A stretch of 64,000 bases of DNA, from positions 1-64,000 of the forward strand of contig NZ_LMUW01000119.1 of the NCBI RefSeq assembly GCF_009765735.1, written 5' to 3'. Positions 24,940 through 36,682 of the stretch are shown here, piece by piece (within the stretch, counting starts at the first letter, position 1; each line of letters begins with the position of its first letter). A program made the translations under genes and the position numbers. The notes under the pieces were generated by a model that saw nothing but the letters and a program-made list of their open reading frames with translations, did not search any database and had not been told where the DNA came from. The DNA comes from Xenophilus sp. L33. GTDB taxonomy: Bacteria > Pseudomonadota > Gammaproteobacteria > Burkholderiales > Burkholderiaceae_C.

Positions 24940-25482
24940 CTAGCTCGCGGGCGGCTCGTCCAGCCGCATGCTCAGACGCGTGACGTTGGCGCCATCGGCG
25001 GCCAGCCGATGGACCCGGAAGCCCAGCTGGCGGGCCAGGCCCAGCATGCCGCGGTTGTCGTACTGGGTGATGTCGGTCAGTCGCTGGACGCCGTTGCGCC
25101 GGGCGATCGCGATCAGCCGCTCCAGCAGCGCCCGGGCGAGGCCGTGGCGCTGCCAGGCATCGGCGATCACCACCGCGAAGCCGGCGGTGACCAGGCCGTC
25201 GTCCGACGGCTCGCGCACGTAGCGCACCACGCCGACCTCCTCGTCGACGCCGCCTTCGGAGGCGATCGCCACCAGCGCTTCCTCGTCCGCATGGTCGATG
25301 TCGGTCCAGCGCCGCAGTTCCTCGCCGTCGGGCTTGCGCGACGAGAGCAGGCGCGCGTAGCTGCTCCGCGGCGACAGGCCGGCCACGAAGGACGTGTGGA
25401 TCGCCAGGTCGCCGACGCGGATCGGTCGGACGAGCACCTGGCGGCCGTGGGCCAGTTCGATGCGATCGGTGTCGCTTTGCAT
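24940..25482 (-). CDS. GNAT-family N-acetyltransferase
   Basis: A 180-residue acetyltransferase. The acetyl-CoA-binding motif A is RHGLARALLERLIAIARRNG, after the strand AGFAVVIADAWQ; the C-terminal YDNRGMLGLARQLGFRVH is motif B. The N-terminal region (VRPIRVGDLAIHTSFVAGLSPRSSYAR) is like that of the acetyltransferase domain of protein acetyltransferases such as Pat, without the NDP-CoA-ligase part. GAAGGAGA precedes the ATG. The substrate is unknown; a protein lysine is possible. Confidence 0.85.
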   Translation of the reverse strand: MQSDTDRIELAHGRQVLVRPIRVGDLAIHTSFVAGLSPRSSYARLLSSRKPDGEELRRWTDIDHADEEALVAIASEGGVDEEVGVVRYVREPSDDGLVTAGFAVVIADAWQRHGLARALLERLIAIARRNGVQRLTDITQYDNRGMLGLARQLGFRVHRLAADGANVTRLSMRLDEPPAS

Positions 25483-25527
25483 GGCTGTCTCCTTCGCCGT
25501 CTTCGCGGCCCGCGCGCGCTACACGCC

Positions 25528-26379
25528 CTACATGCGCACGAAGCGCAGCGTCATCCGGTCCGACTCGCCGATGGCGAGGAAGGCGGCCCGGTCCTTGTCG
25601 CCGCCGCGCAGGGTCGGCGGCAGCGACCAGACGCCATTGGGATGGTCGGTGTCGTCCTTCGGGTTGGCATTGACCTCGCTGCTGCCGTCGAGCTTGAAGC
25701 CGGCGGCGCCGGCGCGCTCGACCACGAAGTCCTGCGGCACGTAGCCGCTCTGGATGATCCGCGCCAGCGAGGTGCCGGGCCGGGCGCGATGCTCCTCGAC
25801 GCCGAGCACGCCGCCCGGCTTGAGCACCGCGTGGAAGGCCCTGAGCATGTCGTCCAGGTCGCCGGCCTCGATCCAGTTGTGCAGGTTGCGGAAGGTCAGC
25901 ACCAGGTCGGCGCCGCCGGCCGGCGCGATGCCGCCGAAGCCGCGGCCGGCGGCGGGCATGGTGCCGGTCACGACCCGGCCGTAGATCGACGGATCGCGCC
26001 GCAGCTTGTCCTTGAAGTGCGCCCGGTTCGATACCGCCTCGGCCGAATCGCCGCCTTCGACCGCGGCGTAGTAGCGGCCGTGGTCGTGCAGGTAGGGCGC
26101 GAGGATCTCGGTGTACCAGCCGCCCCCCGGCGCGATCTCGATGACGGTCTGCGTCGGCTTGAGCCCGAAGAAGCGCAGGGTCTCGAAGGGATGGCGGGCG
26201 CCGTCGCGGGCACGGTTGGCGGCGCTGCGCTGCGGGCCGTCGATCACCGCGCGAAGGGCGGCGCCGTCGGGATCGGAAGCGCTGCGCGCGGGCGCCGCGA
26301 TGGCGCAAGCGGGCGCCAGCAGTGCGGCAGCGAGCAGGCGTCGGCGGCCGGGCGCGGCCGGGGTGTGGGTTGCGTTCAT
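25528..26379 (-). CDS. Predicted exported class I SAM-dependent methyltransferase
   Basis: A 283-residue protein with a Rossmann methyltransferase core: motif I VIEIAPGGGWYTEIL, later DLVLTFRNLHNW and the LKPGGVLGVEEHR strand. Unusually, it begins with a signal-like segment containing RRRLLAAALLAPACAIAAPARSA, which would send it through Sec or Tat. Such exported methyltransferases (the COG4798 type) are known only as predictions, and S-adenosylmethionine is not expected in the periplasm. The RF(V)RM C-terminus is complete. The start at 26379 is chosen for the signal; an upstream in-frame start (26487) would give an odd N-terminus. Confidence 0.75.
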   Translation of the reverse strand: MNATHTPAAPGRRRLLAAALLAPACAIAAPARSASDPDGAALRAVIDGPQRSAANRARDGARHPFETLRFFGLKPTQTVIEIAPGGGWYTEILAPYLHDHGRYYAAVEGGDSAEAVSNRAHFKDKLRRDPSIYGRVVTGTMPAAGRGFGGIAPAGGADLVLTFRNLHNWIEAGDLDDMLRAFHAVLKPGGVLGVEEHRARPGTSLARIIQSGYVPQDFVVERAGAAGFKLDGSSEVNANPKDDTDHPNGVWSLPPTLRGGDKDRAAFLAIGESDRMTLRFVRM

Positions 26380-26480
26380 GCGGGCAGCATAGCGAGCGCG
26401 GCCCGTCCTTGCTGGCGAGACGCCTGGCGGCTCGACGCCGGCTGCGCTACAACGCCGGATCGCCACGAAGGAGTTTTTCC

Positions 26481-26915
26481 ATGGCATCCACCACCCACGA
26501 CCTGCAGCGCTTCATCGATGCCCAGGAACCGGTCTACGACGAGGTCTGCGCCGAGCTGGCGGACGGCCGCAAGACCAGCCACTGGATCTGGTTCATCTTC
26601 CCGCAGCTGCGTGCGCTCGGCCGCAGCGGGACGGCCAAGCGCTTCGGCATCGCGGACCTGGCCGAGGCCGAGGCCTATGCCGCCCATCCGCTGCTGGGCC
26701 GGCGCCTGCGCGACTGCGCGCGGATGGTGCTGCAGGTGCAGGGGCGCAGCGCGCACCAGATCTTCGGCTCGCCCGACGACCTGAAGCTGCGCTCGTGCAT
26801 GACCCTCTTCGAGCGCGCGGCGCCGCAGGAGCCCGTCTTCGCGCAGGTGCTCGAGCGCTACTACGGCGCAGAGCGCGACCGACTCACGCTCGATGTCGTG
26901 GCGGCGGCCGGCTGA
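26481..26915 (+). CDS. DUF1810 family protein
   Basis: A 144-residue soluble protein of DUF1810. Typical features are LQRFIDAQEPVYDEVCAELADGRKTSHWIWFIFPQ at the N-terminus, the FGIADLAEAEAYAAHPLLGRRL segment and IFGSPDDLKLRSCMTLF. Function is unknown; some databases label it calpastatin, without good reason. GAAGGAG is six bases before the ATG. It is divergent from the exported methyltransferase and convergent with a TetR gene. Confidence 0.88.
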   Translation: MASTTHDLQRFIDAQEPVYDEVCAELADGRKTSHWIWFIFPQLRALGRSGTAKRFGIADLAEAEAYAAHPLLGRRLRDCARMVLQVQGRSAHQIFGSPDDLKLRSCMTLFERAAPQEPVFAQVLERYYGAERDRLTLDVVAAAG

Positions 26916-26927
26916 AGCCGTCGTGCG

Positions 26928-27512
26928 TCAGGCAGCGCCCGGCTGCAGGATCTGCAAGGCCATCATCCGTGCCATGGCGTCGGGCGCCGGCGCCGGCACC
27001 GGCAGGCCGTCGAAGGCGCCGTCGATCAGCAGGTTGGCCAGGCCGTGCGCCAGGCTCCAGCCGGTGAGCGCCAGCGCCGCGCCGCGCTCGGGCGCGTAGG
27101 CGGTGGCGGTTCGCACCAGCACCTCGAAGGATTCGTCGGCGCTGCGCTGCAGTTCCGGGAATTCGGGCTTGCGCACCAGCAGCGGACTGAACATCAGCCT
27201 GAAGCGCGCCGGCCGCGCCCGCGCGAAGTCGACATAGGTCTCGCAGATGGCGACCAGCGCATCTTGTGCCGTGTCGGCGCGCGAGGCGCCTTCCATCGCC
27301 GCGCCGAGGTCGGCGAAGGCACGCGCCGCGATCGCCACCAGCAGCTCCGACAGGCTGGCGAAGTGGTGGTAGGGCGCGGCATGCGAGACACCGGCGGCCT
27401 TGGCGACATCGCGCAGGCTGAGCGGCCGGGCCGGCGCGGCGTCGAGCAGCGCCTCGGCGGCATCGAGCAGCGCTGCGCGGAGGTCGCCGTGGTGGTAAGG
27501 GCGTGGGGGCAT
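26928..27512 (-). CDS. TetR-family regulator with WHG domain
   Basis: A 194-residue repressor. The N-terminal helix-turn-helix is SLRDVAKAAGVSHAAPYHHFASLSELL. The C-terminal ligand domain carries the W-x3-HG motif (GWSLAHGLANLLIDG) of the WHG subgroup. The start is put at MPPRPYHHGDLR; an upstream in-frame start is not needed. It is divergent from the NTF2-like gene, and the 88 bp between them contain a large inverted repeat, so it most likely represses both genes and responds to a small hydrophobic ligand (inference). Confidence 0.88.
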   Translation of the reverse strand: MPPRPYHHGDLRAALLDAAEALLDAAPARPLSLRDVAKAAGVSHAAPYHHFASLSELLVAIAARAFADLGAAMEGASRADTAQDALVAICETYVDFARARPARFRLMFSPLLVRKPEFPELQRSADESFEVLVRTATAYAPERGAALALTGWSLAHGLANLLIDGAFDGLPVPAPAPDAMARMMALQILQPGAA

Positions 27513-27522
27513 GCCTTCGATC

Positions 27523-27575
27523 TTGACATGAGAAGGATCCGGGCCCACCATCGGCGGCTTTGATCTTTCTCATGT
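27523..27575. promoter_or_regulatory. Operator region between tetR and the NTF2-like gene
   Basis: The arms CATGAGAAGGATC (27527-27539) and GATCTTTCTCATG (27562-27574) form a 13-bp inverted repeat with one mismatch. A plus-strand TTGACA (27523-27528) overlaps the left arm. This is where the TetR protein would be expected to bind. Confidence 0.6.
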
Positions 27576-27600
27576 AAAGATTTCTTCCGGGAGGGCCGCC

Positions 27601-28056
27601 ATGTATCAATTCGTCGTGCGCCGCAAGCTGCGCCGCGCCTTCGCCGACATCAACGCCGGCGCCTACGAGCGGATCCTGCCGCAGTTCGCGCCGCGCCATC
27701 GCCACGTGATGTACGGCGAGCATCCGCTGGCGGGCGAACGCCACGGCCTCGCGGCGACCACGCAGTGGTACGGGCGGCTCGCGCGCCTCTTGCCCGGCTT
27801 GCAGTTCGAGGTTGGCGCGATCGCGGTCAGCGGCTGGCCCTGGCGCACCGTCGCCACGGTCGCCTGGAAGGACCGCTTCGCCCTCCCAGACGGCAGCCAG
27901 GGATCGAACCAGGGCGTGCACGAATTCGAATTGCGCTGGGGCCGGGTGCACGTGATGCAGGTGCACTGCGACACCGCGCGGCTGGCGGGCTACTGCCGGC
28001 AACTGGCCGCAGGCGGCCTGCCCGAGGCCGCGGCGCCGCCGATCACGGACGCCTGA
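27601..28056 (+). CDS. SnoaL/NTF2-like domain protein
   Basis: A 151-residue protein with the cone-shaped NTF2/SnoaL fold pattern: helix RRAFADINAGAYERILPQFAP, then HHVMYGEHPLAGERHGLAATTQWYGRL, and late strands (TVATVAWKDRF, HEFELRWGRVHVMQVHCDTA). This fold is used by polyketide cyclases, hydratases and binding proteins; the activity cannot be assigned. GGGAGG precedes the ATG. It is divergent from, and probably controlled by, the TetR-type gene. An esterase and a UvrA-like gene follow on the same strand. Confidence 0.78.
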   Translation: MYQFVVRRKLRRAFADINAGAYERILPQFAPRHRHVMYGEHPLAGERHGLAATTQWYGRLARLLPGLQFEVGAIAVSGWPWRTVATVAWKDRFALPDGSQGSNQGVHEFELRWGRVHVMQVHCDTARLAGYCRQLAAGGLPEAAAPPITDA

Positions 28057-28174
28057 GAGCGGCGGAGGAAGGCGCCCGGGTAGGAAGCCGCTCTTCGCGA
28101 GGAGGGGTTTCGTCCGACGCGGGCCGCCGGCGCGGCTGCCCAGCATTCGCATCTGTCACACATCAGGAGCAGCC

Positions 28175-29209
28175 ATGTCCGCAGACGGCAAACCCAACCC
28201 GGTGATCGACGCGCTCTCGAACGCGGTGGCCCACCTGCGCGCCGACGACGACCAGCTCGCGCTGGCCGAAGCCTTCGAATCGCTCGGCCCGAAGGCGATC
28301 GAGAAGCTCGACGTCGGCGAGGCGCGGGCGCAGCCGACGAACGCCGATGCGGTCAGCGCGCTGCTGCGCCAGCAGGGCAAGTCCGACCGGCCGGAAGACC
28401 TGGTCCCGGAGGTGAAGGCGTCCACGCTGACGGTCGACGGCGCGACCGGGCCGCTCGGCGCCACGGTCTACACGCCGCTGGCGGCGGCGGGCAGCGGCCC
28501 GTTCCCGGTGGTCCTCTACTTCCATGGCGGCGGCTGGGTGATCGCCGACCGGCAGGTCTACGACGGCGGCGCCCGCGGCCTGGCGCATGCGGCCGGCGCG
28601 ATCGTGCTGTCGGTCGACTACCGCCAGGCGCCGGAACACCGTTTCCCGGCGGCCTGGGACGACGCGCTCGCGGCCTACCGCTGGCTCACGGCGAACGCGG
28701 CAACGATCGGCGGCGACCCGTCCCGTCTGGCGTTGGCGGGCGAAAGCGCCGGCGGCAACCTCGCGGTCGCCACAGCTGTCGCGGCGCGCGATGCCGGGCT
28801 GCCGGCGCCGAGGCACGTGCTGTCGGTCTACCCGGTGGCGCAGACCAGCCTGAACACCGAGTCGTACATCGAGAACGCGATCGCCAAGCCGTTGAACCGG
28901 GCGATGGTGCAATGGTTCGTGGATCACCTGGTGAATGGTCCGGCCGACCTGAAGGACACCCGGCTGCAGCTGATCGACGCCGACCTCGCCGGCCTGCCGC
29001 CGGTGAGCATCGTCAACGCGCGCCTCGACCCGCTGCGCAGCGACGGCTCCAAGCTGGAAGACGCGCTGCGCAGCGCCGGCGTGCCGGTCCTGCGGCGCGA
29101 ATACGAAGGCGTGGCGCACGAATTCTTCGGCGCCGCCGCGGTGCTGGAAAAGGCGCGCGAGGCGCAGGCCTTCGCGGGCGAGCGGCTGCGCGAGGCCTTC
29201 GGGGCCTAG
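28175..29209 (+). CDS. Alpha/beta hydrolase, hormone-sensitive lipase family
   Basis: A 344-residue esterase. The oxyanion-hole HGGGW (LYFHGGGWVIADRQ), the nucleophile elbow GESAGG, and an acid and base late in the chain (VNARLDPLR and GVAHEFFG) complete the HSL-family triad. The first ~70 residues are an extra N-terminal segment. CAGGAGCAG precedes the ATG. The UvrA2-type gene begins four bases after the stop, so the two are probably translated from one message. No signal peptide; cytoplasmic. Substrate: short acyl esters in general. Confidence 0.88.
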   Translation: MSADGKPNPVIDALSNAVAHLRADDDQLALAEAFESLGPKAIEKLDVGEARAQPTNADAVSALLRQQGKSDRPEDLVPEVKASTLTVDGATGPLGATVYTPLAAAGSGPFPVVLYFHGGGWVIADRQVYDGGARGLAHAAGAIVLSVDYRQAPEHRFPAAWDDALAAYRWLTANAATIGGDPSRLALAGESAGGNLAVATAVAARDAGLPAPRHVLSVYPVAQTSLNTESYIENAIAKPLNRAMVQWFVDHLVNGPADLKDTRLQLIDADLAGLPPVSIVNARLDPLRSDGSKLEDALRSAGVPVLRREYEGVAHEFFGAAAVLEKAREAQAFAGERLREAFGA

Positions 29210-29213
29210 ACGC

Positions 29214-31864
<2,651 letters not shown>

Positions 31865-31868
<4 letters not shown>

Positions 31869-32128
31869 ACGCCCTGCCCGCGCGCGTCGCCGCCGTGCTC
31901 GCGCACCCAGCGCACCGCCTGCTCCTCGCAATGCCGCAGCGCCTCGGCTTCCGAGCCGTAGGCCTCGGTGTCCTGCGGCAGCATCTCGATGCCGCCGTCG
32001 GCGGGCGTCAGCACCCGCGAGACCACCGGCCGGAAGGTGCCGTTGAGGTCGGCCTCGGCGCTGAGGAAGAAGGCCATGCCGCCATAGGCGAAGGCGTGGG
32101 GAAGCTTGGCTGGTTTCGGTTGGTTCAT
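31865..32128 (-). CDS. Hypothetical small protein, 87 aa
   Basis: Not recognised. An acidic, soluble protein (FAYGGMAFFLSAEADLNGTFRPVVSRVL, then EAYGSEAEALRHCEEQAVRWV) with strand-strand-helix character. Its stop codon overlaps the stop of the UvrA2 gene on the other strand. The start is put at MNQPKPAKLP; the in-frame start 39 bp upstream is less likely. The composition and codon use are normal for the region. Confidence 0.6.
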
Positions 32129-32283
32129 GAGCGGGCCCGGTGGTCGACGAACCGGATTCTCCCGCAATGCGCGCCGGCGGTGGGTCCGCCTACATCCGGC
32201 GTCCAGACGTTCTGACCCGGTGCACGCGGCGCGACTCCTACGGTTGGCCGCAACACTTCCAACCTCACCGGCCGCCGACCCCC

Positions 32284-33003
32284 ATGATTGCCATCCTGAT
32301 CCCCGCGCACAACGAAGAACAATCGATCAGCGAGGCGATCCGGGCGGCGCGACGTGCGGCGGCGGACCCGCTGCTCGGCGGCGAGGCCGTCGAGCTGATC
32401 GTGGTGCTCGACGGCTGCACCGACGCCACCGGCGTGCGGGCCGCCGAGGCCGGCGCCCGCACCGTGAGCATCGGCGCCCGCAACGTCGGCGTGGCCCGCG
32501 CGGTCGGTGCCGAGGCCGGCCTGGCGCTCGGCGCTCGCTGGCTGGCTTTCACCGATGCCGACACGCGCGTCTCGCCGACCTGGCTGGCCGACCAGCTGGC
32601 GCTCGACGCCGATGCGGTCTGCGGCTGCGTCGCGGTCGACGACTGGTCGCCGCACGGCGAACATGCCAGGCTGATCGACCTGCACTTTCGAGAGACCTAC
32701 ACCGACCAGGACGGGCACCGTCACGTCCATGGCGCCAACCTCGGCGTCGCGGCCGCCGCCTATCGCCGCGCCGGCGGCTTTCGCCACCTGGCCTGCAGCG
32801 AGGACGTCGACCTGGTGCGCTCCCTCGAGGCGACCGGCGCCCGCATCGCCTGGAGCAACCGTCCGCGCGTGGTGACCAGCGCGCGCCGCAACGCCCGCGC
32901 CAAGGGCGGCTTCGCCGATGCCCTGCTGGAGGCCATCGCGGCCAGGCTGGCGGCGGCGCCGGCCGCCTTGCAGGCGGTGACCGCGGTCGCCGCTCCGGCT
33001 TGA
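32284..33003 (+). CDS. Family 2 glycosyltransferase
   Basis: A 239-residue GT-A fold glycosyltransferase. The N-terminal IAILIPAHNEEQSISEAI, VVLDGCTDAT and the metal-binding DxD-like FTDADTRVSPTWLA are typical of GT2. CSEDVDLVRSLEATGARI supplies the ED acceptor motif. No transmembrane helices are seen. The start at MIAILIPAHNEE follows directly after a run of CCGCCGACCCCC. It sits between a small gene and the catalase; no polysaccharide cluster is present, so the acceptor is unknown. Confidence 0.87.
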   Translation: MIAILIPAHNEEQSISEAIRAARRAAADPLLGGEAVELIVVLDGCTDATGVRAAEAGARTVSIGARNVGVARAVGAEAGLALGARWLAFTDADTRVSPTWLADQLALDADAVCGCVAVDDWSPHGEHARLIDLHFRETYTDQDGHRHVHGANLGVAAAAYRRAGGFRHLACSEDVDLVRSLEATGARIAWSNRPRVVTSARRNARAKGGFADALLEAIAARLAAAPAALQAVTAVAAPA

Positions 33004-33059
33004 AGCTCATCCATCCACCGACATCCACCGACCCCACCACGCCATCACCGAGACGCCAC

Positions 33060-35474
33060 ATGCCCAGCAAGAAGCCGGCTTCACCGCCCTCCCCCGTCCC
33101 CCAAGTCGGCGCGGCCTCCGCCGCGCGCAACACCGACAGCGGCGCCGCCAGCCTGCCCGCCGGCGTGCCGCTCGACGCCGCGGCGCAGAAGGCCGCCGAC
33201 ACCCAGGCGCTGGCAGCGCAGATGCCGGCCAACACCAACAAGGCGCTGGAGCACGGCCACGCCAATGCGCTGCGCCCGCCGGTCGGCCTGACCGCGACGC
33301 CGCCGTCGCCCAGCACCACCGGCAGCACCCTGTCGGAAGAAGTGAGTTCCGACAAGGTCGGCGGCATCGCGATGCCTGGCGTCAACGCCACCATCGAGCC
33401 GCTCGACCGGGTGCGCGTCGATGCCGCCGGCCAGCGCCTCACCACCAACCAGGGCGTGCCGATCGCCGACAACCAGAATTCGCTCAAGGCCGGATTGCGC
33501 GGCCCGGCGCTGCTCGAAGACTTCATCCTGCGCGAGAAGATCACGCACTTCGACCACGAGCGCATCCCGGAGCGCATCGTCCATGCGCGCGGCTCGGCGG
33601 CGCACGGCTACTTCGAATGCTACGAAGGCATCCCGCAGTTCACCAAGGCGGCGCCGCTGAAGGAGGCCGGCAAGATCACGCCGGTCTTCGTGCGCTTCTC
33701 GACCGTCGCCGGCGAGCGCGGTTCGAAGGACACCGCGCGCGACGTGCGCGGCTTCGCGGTCAAGTTCTACACCGACGAAGGCAACTGGGACCTGGTCGGC
33801 AACAACATGCCGGTCTTCTTCATCCAGGACGCGATGAAGTTCCCGGACCTGATCCACGCGGTCAAGCCCGAGCCGCACCACGGCATGCCGCAGGCGGCCA
33901 GCGCGCACGACACCTTCTGGGACTTCGCCGGCCTCATGCCCGAGAGCACCCACATGCTGCTGTGGGCGATGTCGGACCGGGCCATTCCGCGCAGCTACCG
34001 GATGATGCAGGGCTTCGGCGTGCACACCTTCCGGCTGGTCAACGACGAAGGCAAGTCGGTGTTCTGCAAGTTCCACTGGAACCCGGTGCTGGGCACGCAT
34101 TCGCTCGTCTGGGACGAGGCGGTGAAGATCTCGGGCGCCGACCCCGACTTCCACCGGCGCGACCTCTGGGAAGCGATCGAGGCCGGCGCCTTCCCCGAAT
34201 GGGAGCTGGCGCTGCAGGTCTTCACCGAGGAACAGGCCGAGGCCTTCAGCTTCGACGTGCTCGACGCCACCAAGCTGATCCCGGAAGAGCTGGTGCCGCT
34301 GACGCCGGTGGGCCGCATGGTGCTCAACCGCAACCCGGACAACTTCTTCGCCGAGACCGAGCAGGTCGCCTTCTGCACCGCGCACGTGGTGCCGGGCATC
34401 GACTTCAGCAACGACCCGCTGCTGGCCGGGCGCATCCATTCCTATGTCGACACCCAGATCACGCGCCTGGGCGGCCCGAACTTCCACGAGATCCCGATCA
34501 ACGCGCCGGTCGCGCAGGTGCACAACAACCAGCGCGACGGCCTGCACCGGCAGGCGATCCACCGTGGCCGCGTGGCCTACGAGCCGAATTCGCTGGCCGG
34601 CGGCTGCCCGTTCCAGGCCGGCGCGCAGGCCGGCTTCGTCACCTTCCCGCAGAAGGTCGAGACCGACAAGGTGCGCGGCAAGCCGGAGAAGTTCGCCGAC
34701 CACTACACGCAGGCCACGCTGTTCTACGAGAGCCAGACGCCGGTCGAGCAGGCCCACATCGCGGCCGCCTTCCGCTTCGAGTTGTCGAAGTGCACCGTGC
34801 CCGCGGTGCGCGAACGGGTGGTGGCGAGCCTGGTCAACGTGTCGCCGATGCTGGCGCGGATCGTGGCCGACGGCCTCGGCATGGCGCTGCCGGCCGCCCT
34901 GCCCAAGGCGCTCGAGGCGAAGGTCGCTGCGGAAGTGACCGCCGCACCGAGCCTCTCTCTCATGGCGCGGCCGGGCGACGGCTCGGTCCGCACCCGCAAG
35001 GTCGCGATCCTGGTGGCCGACGGCGCGGAAGGCAGTTCGCTGGCCGCCTTGCAGGCGGCACTGCTCGATGCCGGCGCGGTGGGCCGGCTGGTCGGCCCGC
35101 GCATCGGCGCCTTCACCGACGCGGCCGGCGAGACGATGCAGGCCGACGCCTCGATGGAGAACGAACCCGGCTTCCTCTTCGACGCGCTGGTGCTGCCCGA
35201 CGGCGAGGCCGCGGTGCAGCGGCTCGCGGCCGACGGCCACACCGACGAGTTCATCAAGGACCAGTTCCGGCACGGCAAGACGATCCTGGCGCTCGGTGCA
35301 TCGCAGGCCTTGCTGGACGCGGCGAAGATCCCGCCGGCGCTGCCCTCCGGCGAGCCGGACCCGGGCGTGTTGCGCCGGAGCGCCGACGACATCGACGCCA
35401 CGGTCGCGGCCTTCATCGAGGCGCTCTCGAAGCATCGCCATCCGGCGCGCGAGACCGACCCGCCCGCGGTCTGA
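33060..35474 (+). CDS. katE: Large-subunit catalase, KatE/HPII type
   Basis: An 804-residue clade II catalase that splits H2O2 in the cytoplasm. After about 130 residues of N-terminal extension comes the core, with the catalytic His in RIVHARGSAAHGYFE, the Asn in GNNMPVFFIQDAMKFPD, and the haem-ligand Tyr region GRIHSYVDTQITRLGGPNF. The C-terminal ~170 residues form the flavodoxin/DJ-1-like domain of large catalases (RTRKVAILVADGAEGSSLAALQ). The start follows a run of CACCGAGACGCCAC; the N-terminal tail PSKKPASPPSP is low complexity. It heads the stress-related cluster running to about 43 kb. Confidence 0.95.
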   Translation: MPSKKPASPPSPVPQVGAASAARNTDSGAASLPAGVPLDAAAQKAADTQALAAQMPANTNKALEHGHANALRPPVGLTATPPSPSTTGSTLSEEVSSDKVGGIAMPGVNATIEPLDRVRVDAAGQRLTTNQGVPIADNQNSLKAGLRGPALLEDFILREKITHFDHERIPERIVHARGSAAHGYFECYEGIPQFTKAAPLKEAGKITPVFVRFSTVAGERGSKDTARDVRGFAVKFYTDEGNWDLVGNNMPVFFIQDAMKFPDLIHAVKPEPHHGMPQAASAHDTFWDFAGLMPESTHMLLWAMSDRAIPRSYRMMQGFGVHTFRLVNDEGKSVFCKFHWNPVLGTHSLVWDEAVKISGADPDFHRRDLWEAIEAGAFPEWELALQVFTEEQAEAFSFDVLDATKLIPEELVPLTPVGRMVLNRNPDNFFAETEQVAFCTAHVVPGIDFSNDPLLAGRIHSYVDTQITRLGGPNFHEIPINAPVAQVHNNQRDGLHRQAIHRGRVAYEPNSLAGGCPFQAGAQAGFVTFPQKVETDKVRGKPEKFADHYTQATLFYESQTPVEQAHIAAAFRFELSKCTVPAVRERVVASLVNVSPMLARIVADGLGMALPAALPKALEAKVAAEVTAAPSLSLMARPGDGSVRTRKVAILVADGAEGSSLAALQAALLDAGAVGRLVGPRIGAFTDAAGETMQADASMENEPGFLFDALVLPDGEAAVQRLAADGHTDEFIKDQFRHGKTILALGASQALLDAAKIPPALPSGEPDPGVLRRSADDIDATVAAFIEALSKHRHPARETDPPAV

Positions 35475-35506
35475 GCCGGGCGCCTTGCGGTCATGAGGTG
35501 CACGCC

Positions 35507-36673
35507 ATGCAAGTGAAGCACTTTGTCGATCTCTGCCGCCGCGCGGTGATGGCCTGGATCGACGACTACGCGCCCAGCATGGGCGCCGCGATTTCCTACT
35601 ACACCATCTTCTCGATGGCACCGCTGCTGGTGATCGTGATCGCGATCGCCGGCGCGCTCTTCGGCCACGACGCGGCCCAGCACCACATCGTCAGCGAGAT
35701 CGGCGGCATGGTCGGCAACGACAACGCGACCGTCATCGAGGCGCTGCTGCGCAGCGCGACGAAGTCGGGCCAGGGCCTGCTGGCCGGCGGCATCAGCATC
35801 GTGGTGCTGATGGTCGGCGCCACCACCGTCTTCGCCGAACTGCAGAGCGCGCTCGACCGCATCTGGCACGTGCCCGAGCGCGACAAGCCGACCGGCGTCT
35901 GGGCGGTGCTGCGGGCGCGGGTGCTGTCCTTCGGGCTGATCCTCGGGCTGGCCTTCCTGCTGATCGTCTCGCTGATGGTGAGCGCCGGCCTGAGCGCGCT
36001 CGACAGCTGGTTCGGCGGCCTGCTGCCGGGCTGGGACGTGCTGCTGCAGGGCCTCAACGAGCTGTTCTCGATCGGCATCCTGACGCTGCTGTTCGCGGCG
36101 ATCTACAAGATGATGCCGACCGCGCCGATCGCCTGGCGCGACGTCTGGATCGGCGCGCTGGTGACCTCGCTGCTGTTCGAGGTCGGCAAGCTGCTGATCG
36201 GGCTCTACCTCACGCAGAGCGGGGTGCAGCAGTCGTTCGCGGCGGCCGGCTCGCTGGTGGTGCTGGTCGCCTGGGTCTACTACGCGGCGCAGATCTTCCT
36301 GCTCGGTGCCGAATTCACGAAGGCCTATGCGGACGCCCACGGCTCGCTGGCGGCCGCCGCGGCGACCCAGGCCACCGGCGATGCGCGCGGCGTCGGTGGC
36401 CTGCTACCGGCCGAGGCGACCGCCGGCCGCGTCGCCGCCGACGTACCCGACTACGCCGGCCTCGGCCGCACCGCCGACGCGCAGAAGGAAGTCGACCAGC
36501 GGGTCGGCCAGGCCACCGGCGCGCTGGCCAAGCAGCTGGTGGTACTGAGCGCGGTCACCGCGGCCAACCTGCTGCTGGACCGCTGGACCCGGCAGCAGCG
36601 CAAGGCGCGTCGCGCGATCAAGGCGCGCGCCCGGCTCCCGGTGAAGCATCCGGTGAAGCACGCATCGAAATGA
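35507..36673 (+). CDS. YihY/BrkB (UPF0761) family inner membrane protein
   Basis: A 388-residue protein with about six transmembrane helices in the first 280 residues. Family features: MAWIDDYAPSMGAAISYYTIFSMAPLLVIVI, LQSALDRIWHVP, and the pore-like LVVLVAWVYYAAQIFLLGAEFTKAYA. The remaining ~100 residues are a cytoplasmic tail with a basic C-terminus (LPVKHPVKHASK). The function of the family is unsettled: it was once called ribonuclease BN by error. It lies 32 bp after katE, probably in one transcript. Confidence 0.88.
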   Translation: MQVKHFVDLCRRAVMAWIDDYAPSMGAAISYYTIFSMAPLLVIVIAIAGALFGHDAAQHHIVSEIGGMVGNDNATVIEALLRSATKSGQGLLAGGISIVVLMVGATTVFAELQSALDRIWHVPERDKPTGVWAVLRARVLSFGLILGLAFLLIVSLMVSAGLSALDSWFGGLLPGWDVLLQGLNELFSIGILTLLFAAIYKMMPTAPIAWRDVWIGALVTSLLFEVGKLLIGLYLTQSGVQQSFAAAGSLVVLVAWVYYAAQIFLLGAEFTKAYADAHGSLAAAAATQATGDARGVGGLLPAEATAGRVAADVPDYAGLGRTADAQKEVDQRVGQATGALAKQLVVLSAVTAANLLLDRWTRQQRKARRAIKARARLPVKHPVKHASK

Positions 36674-36682
36674 CGGAAGTCC

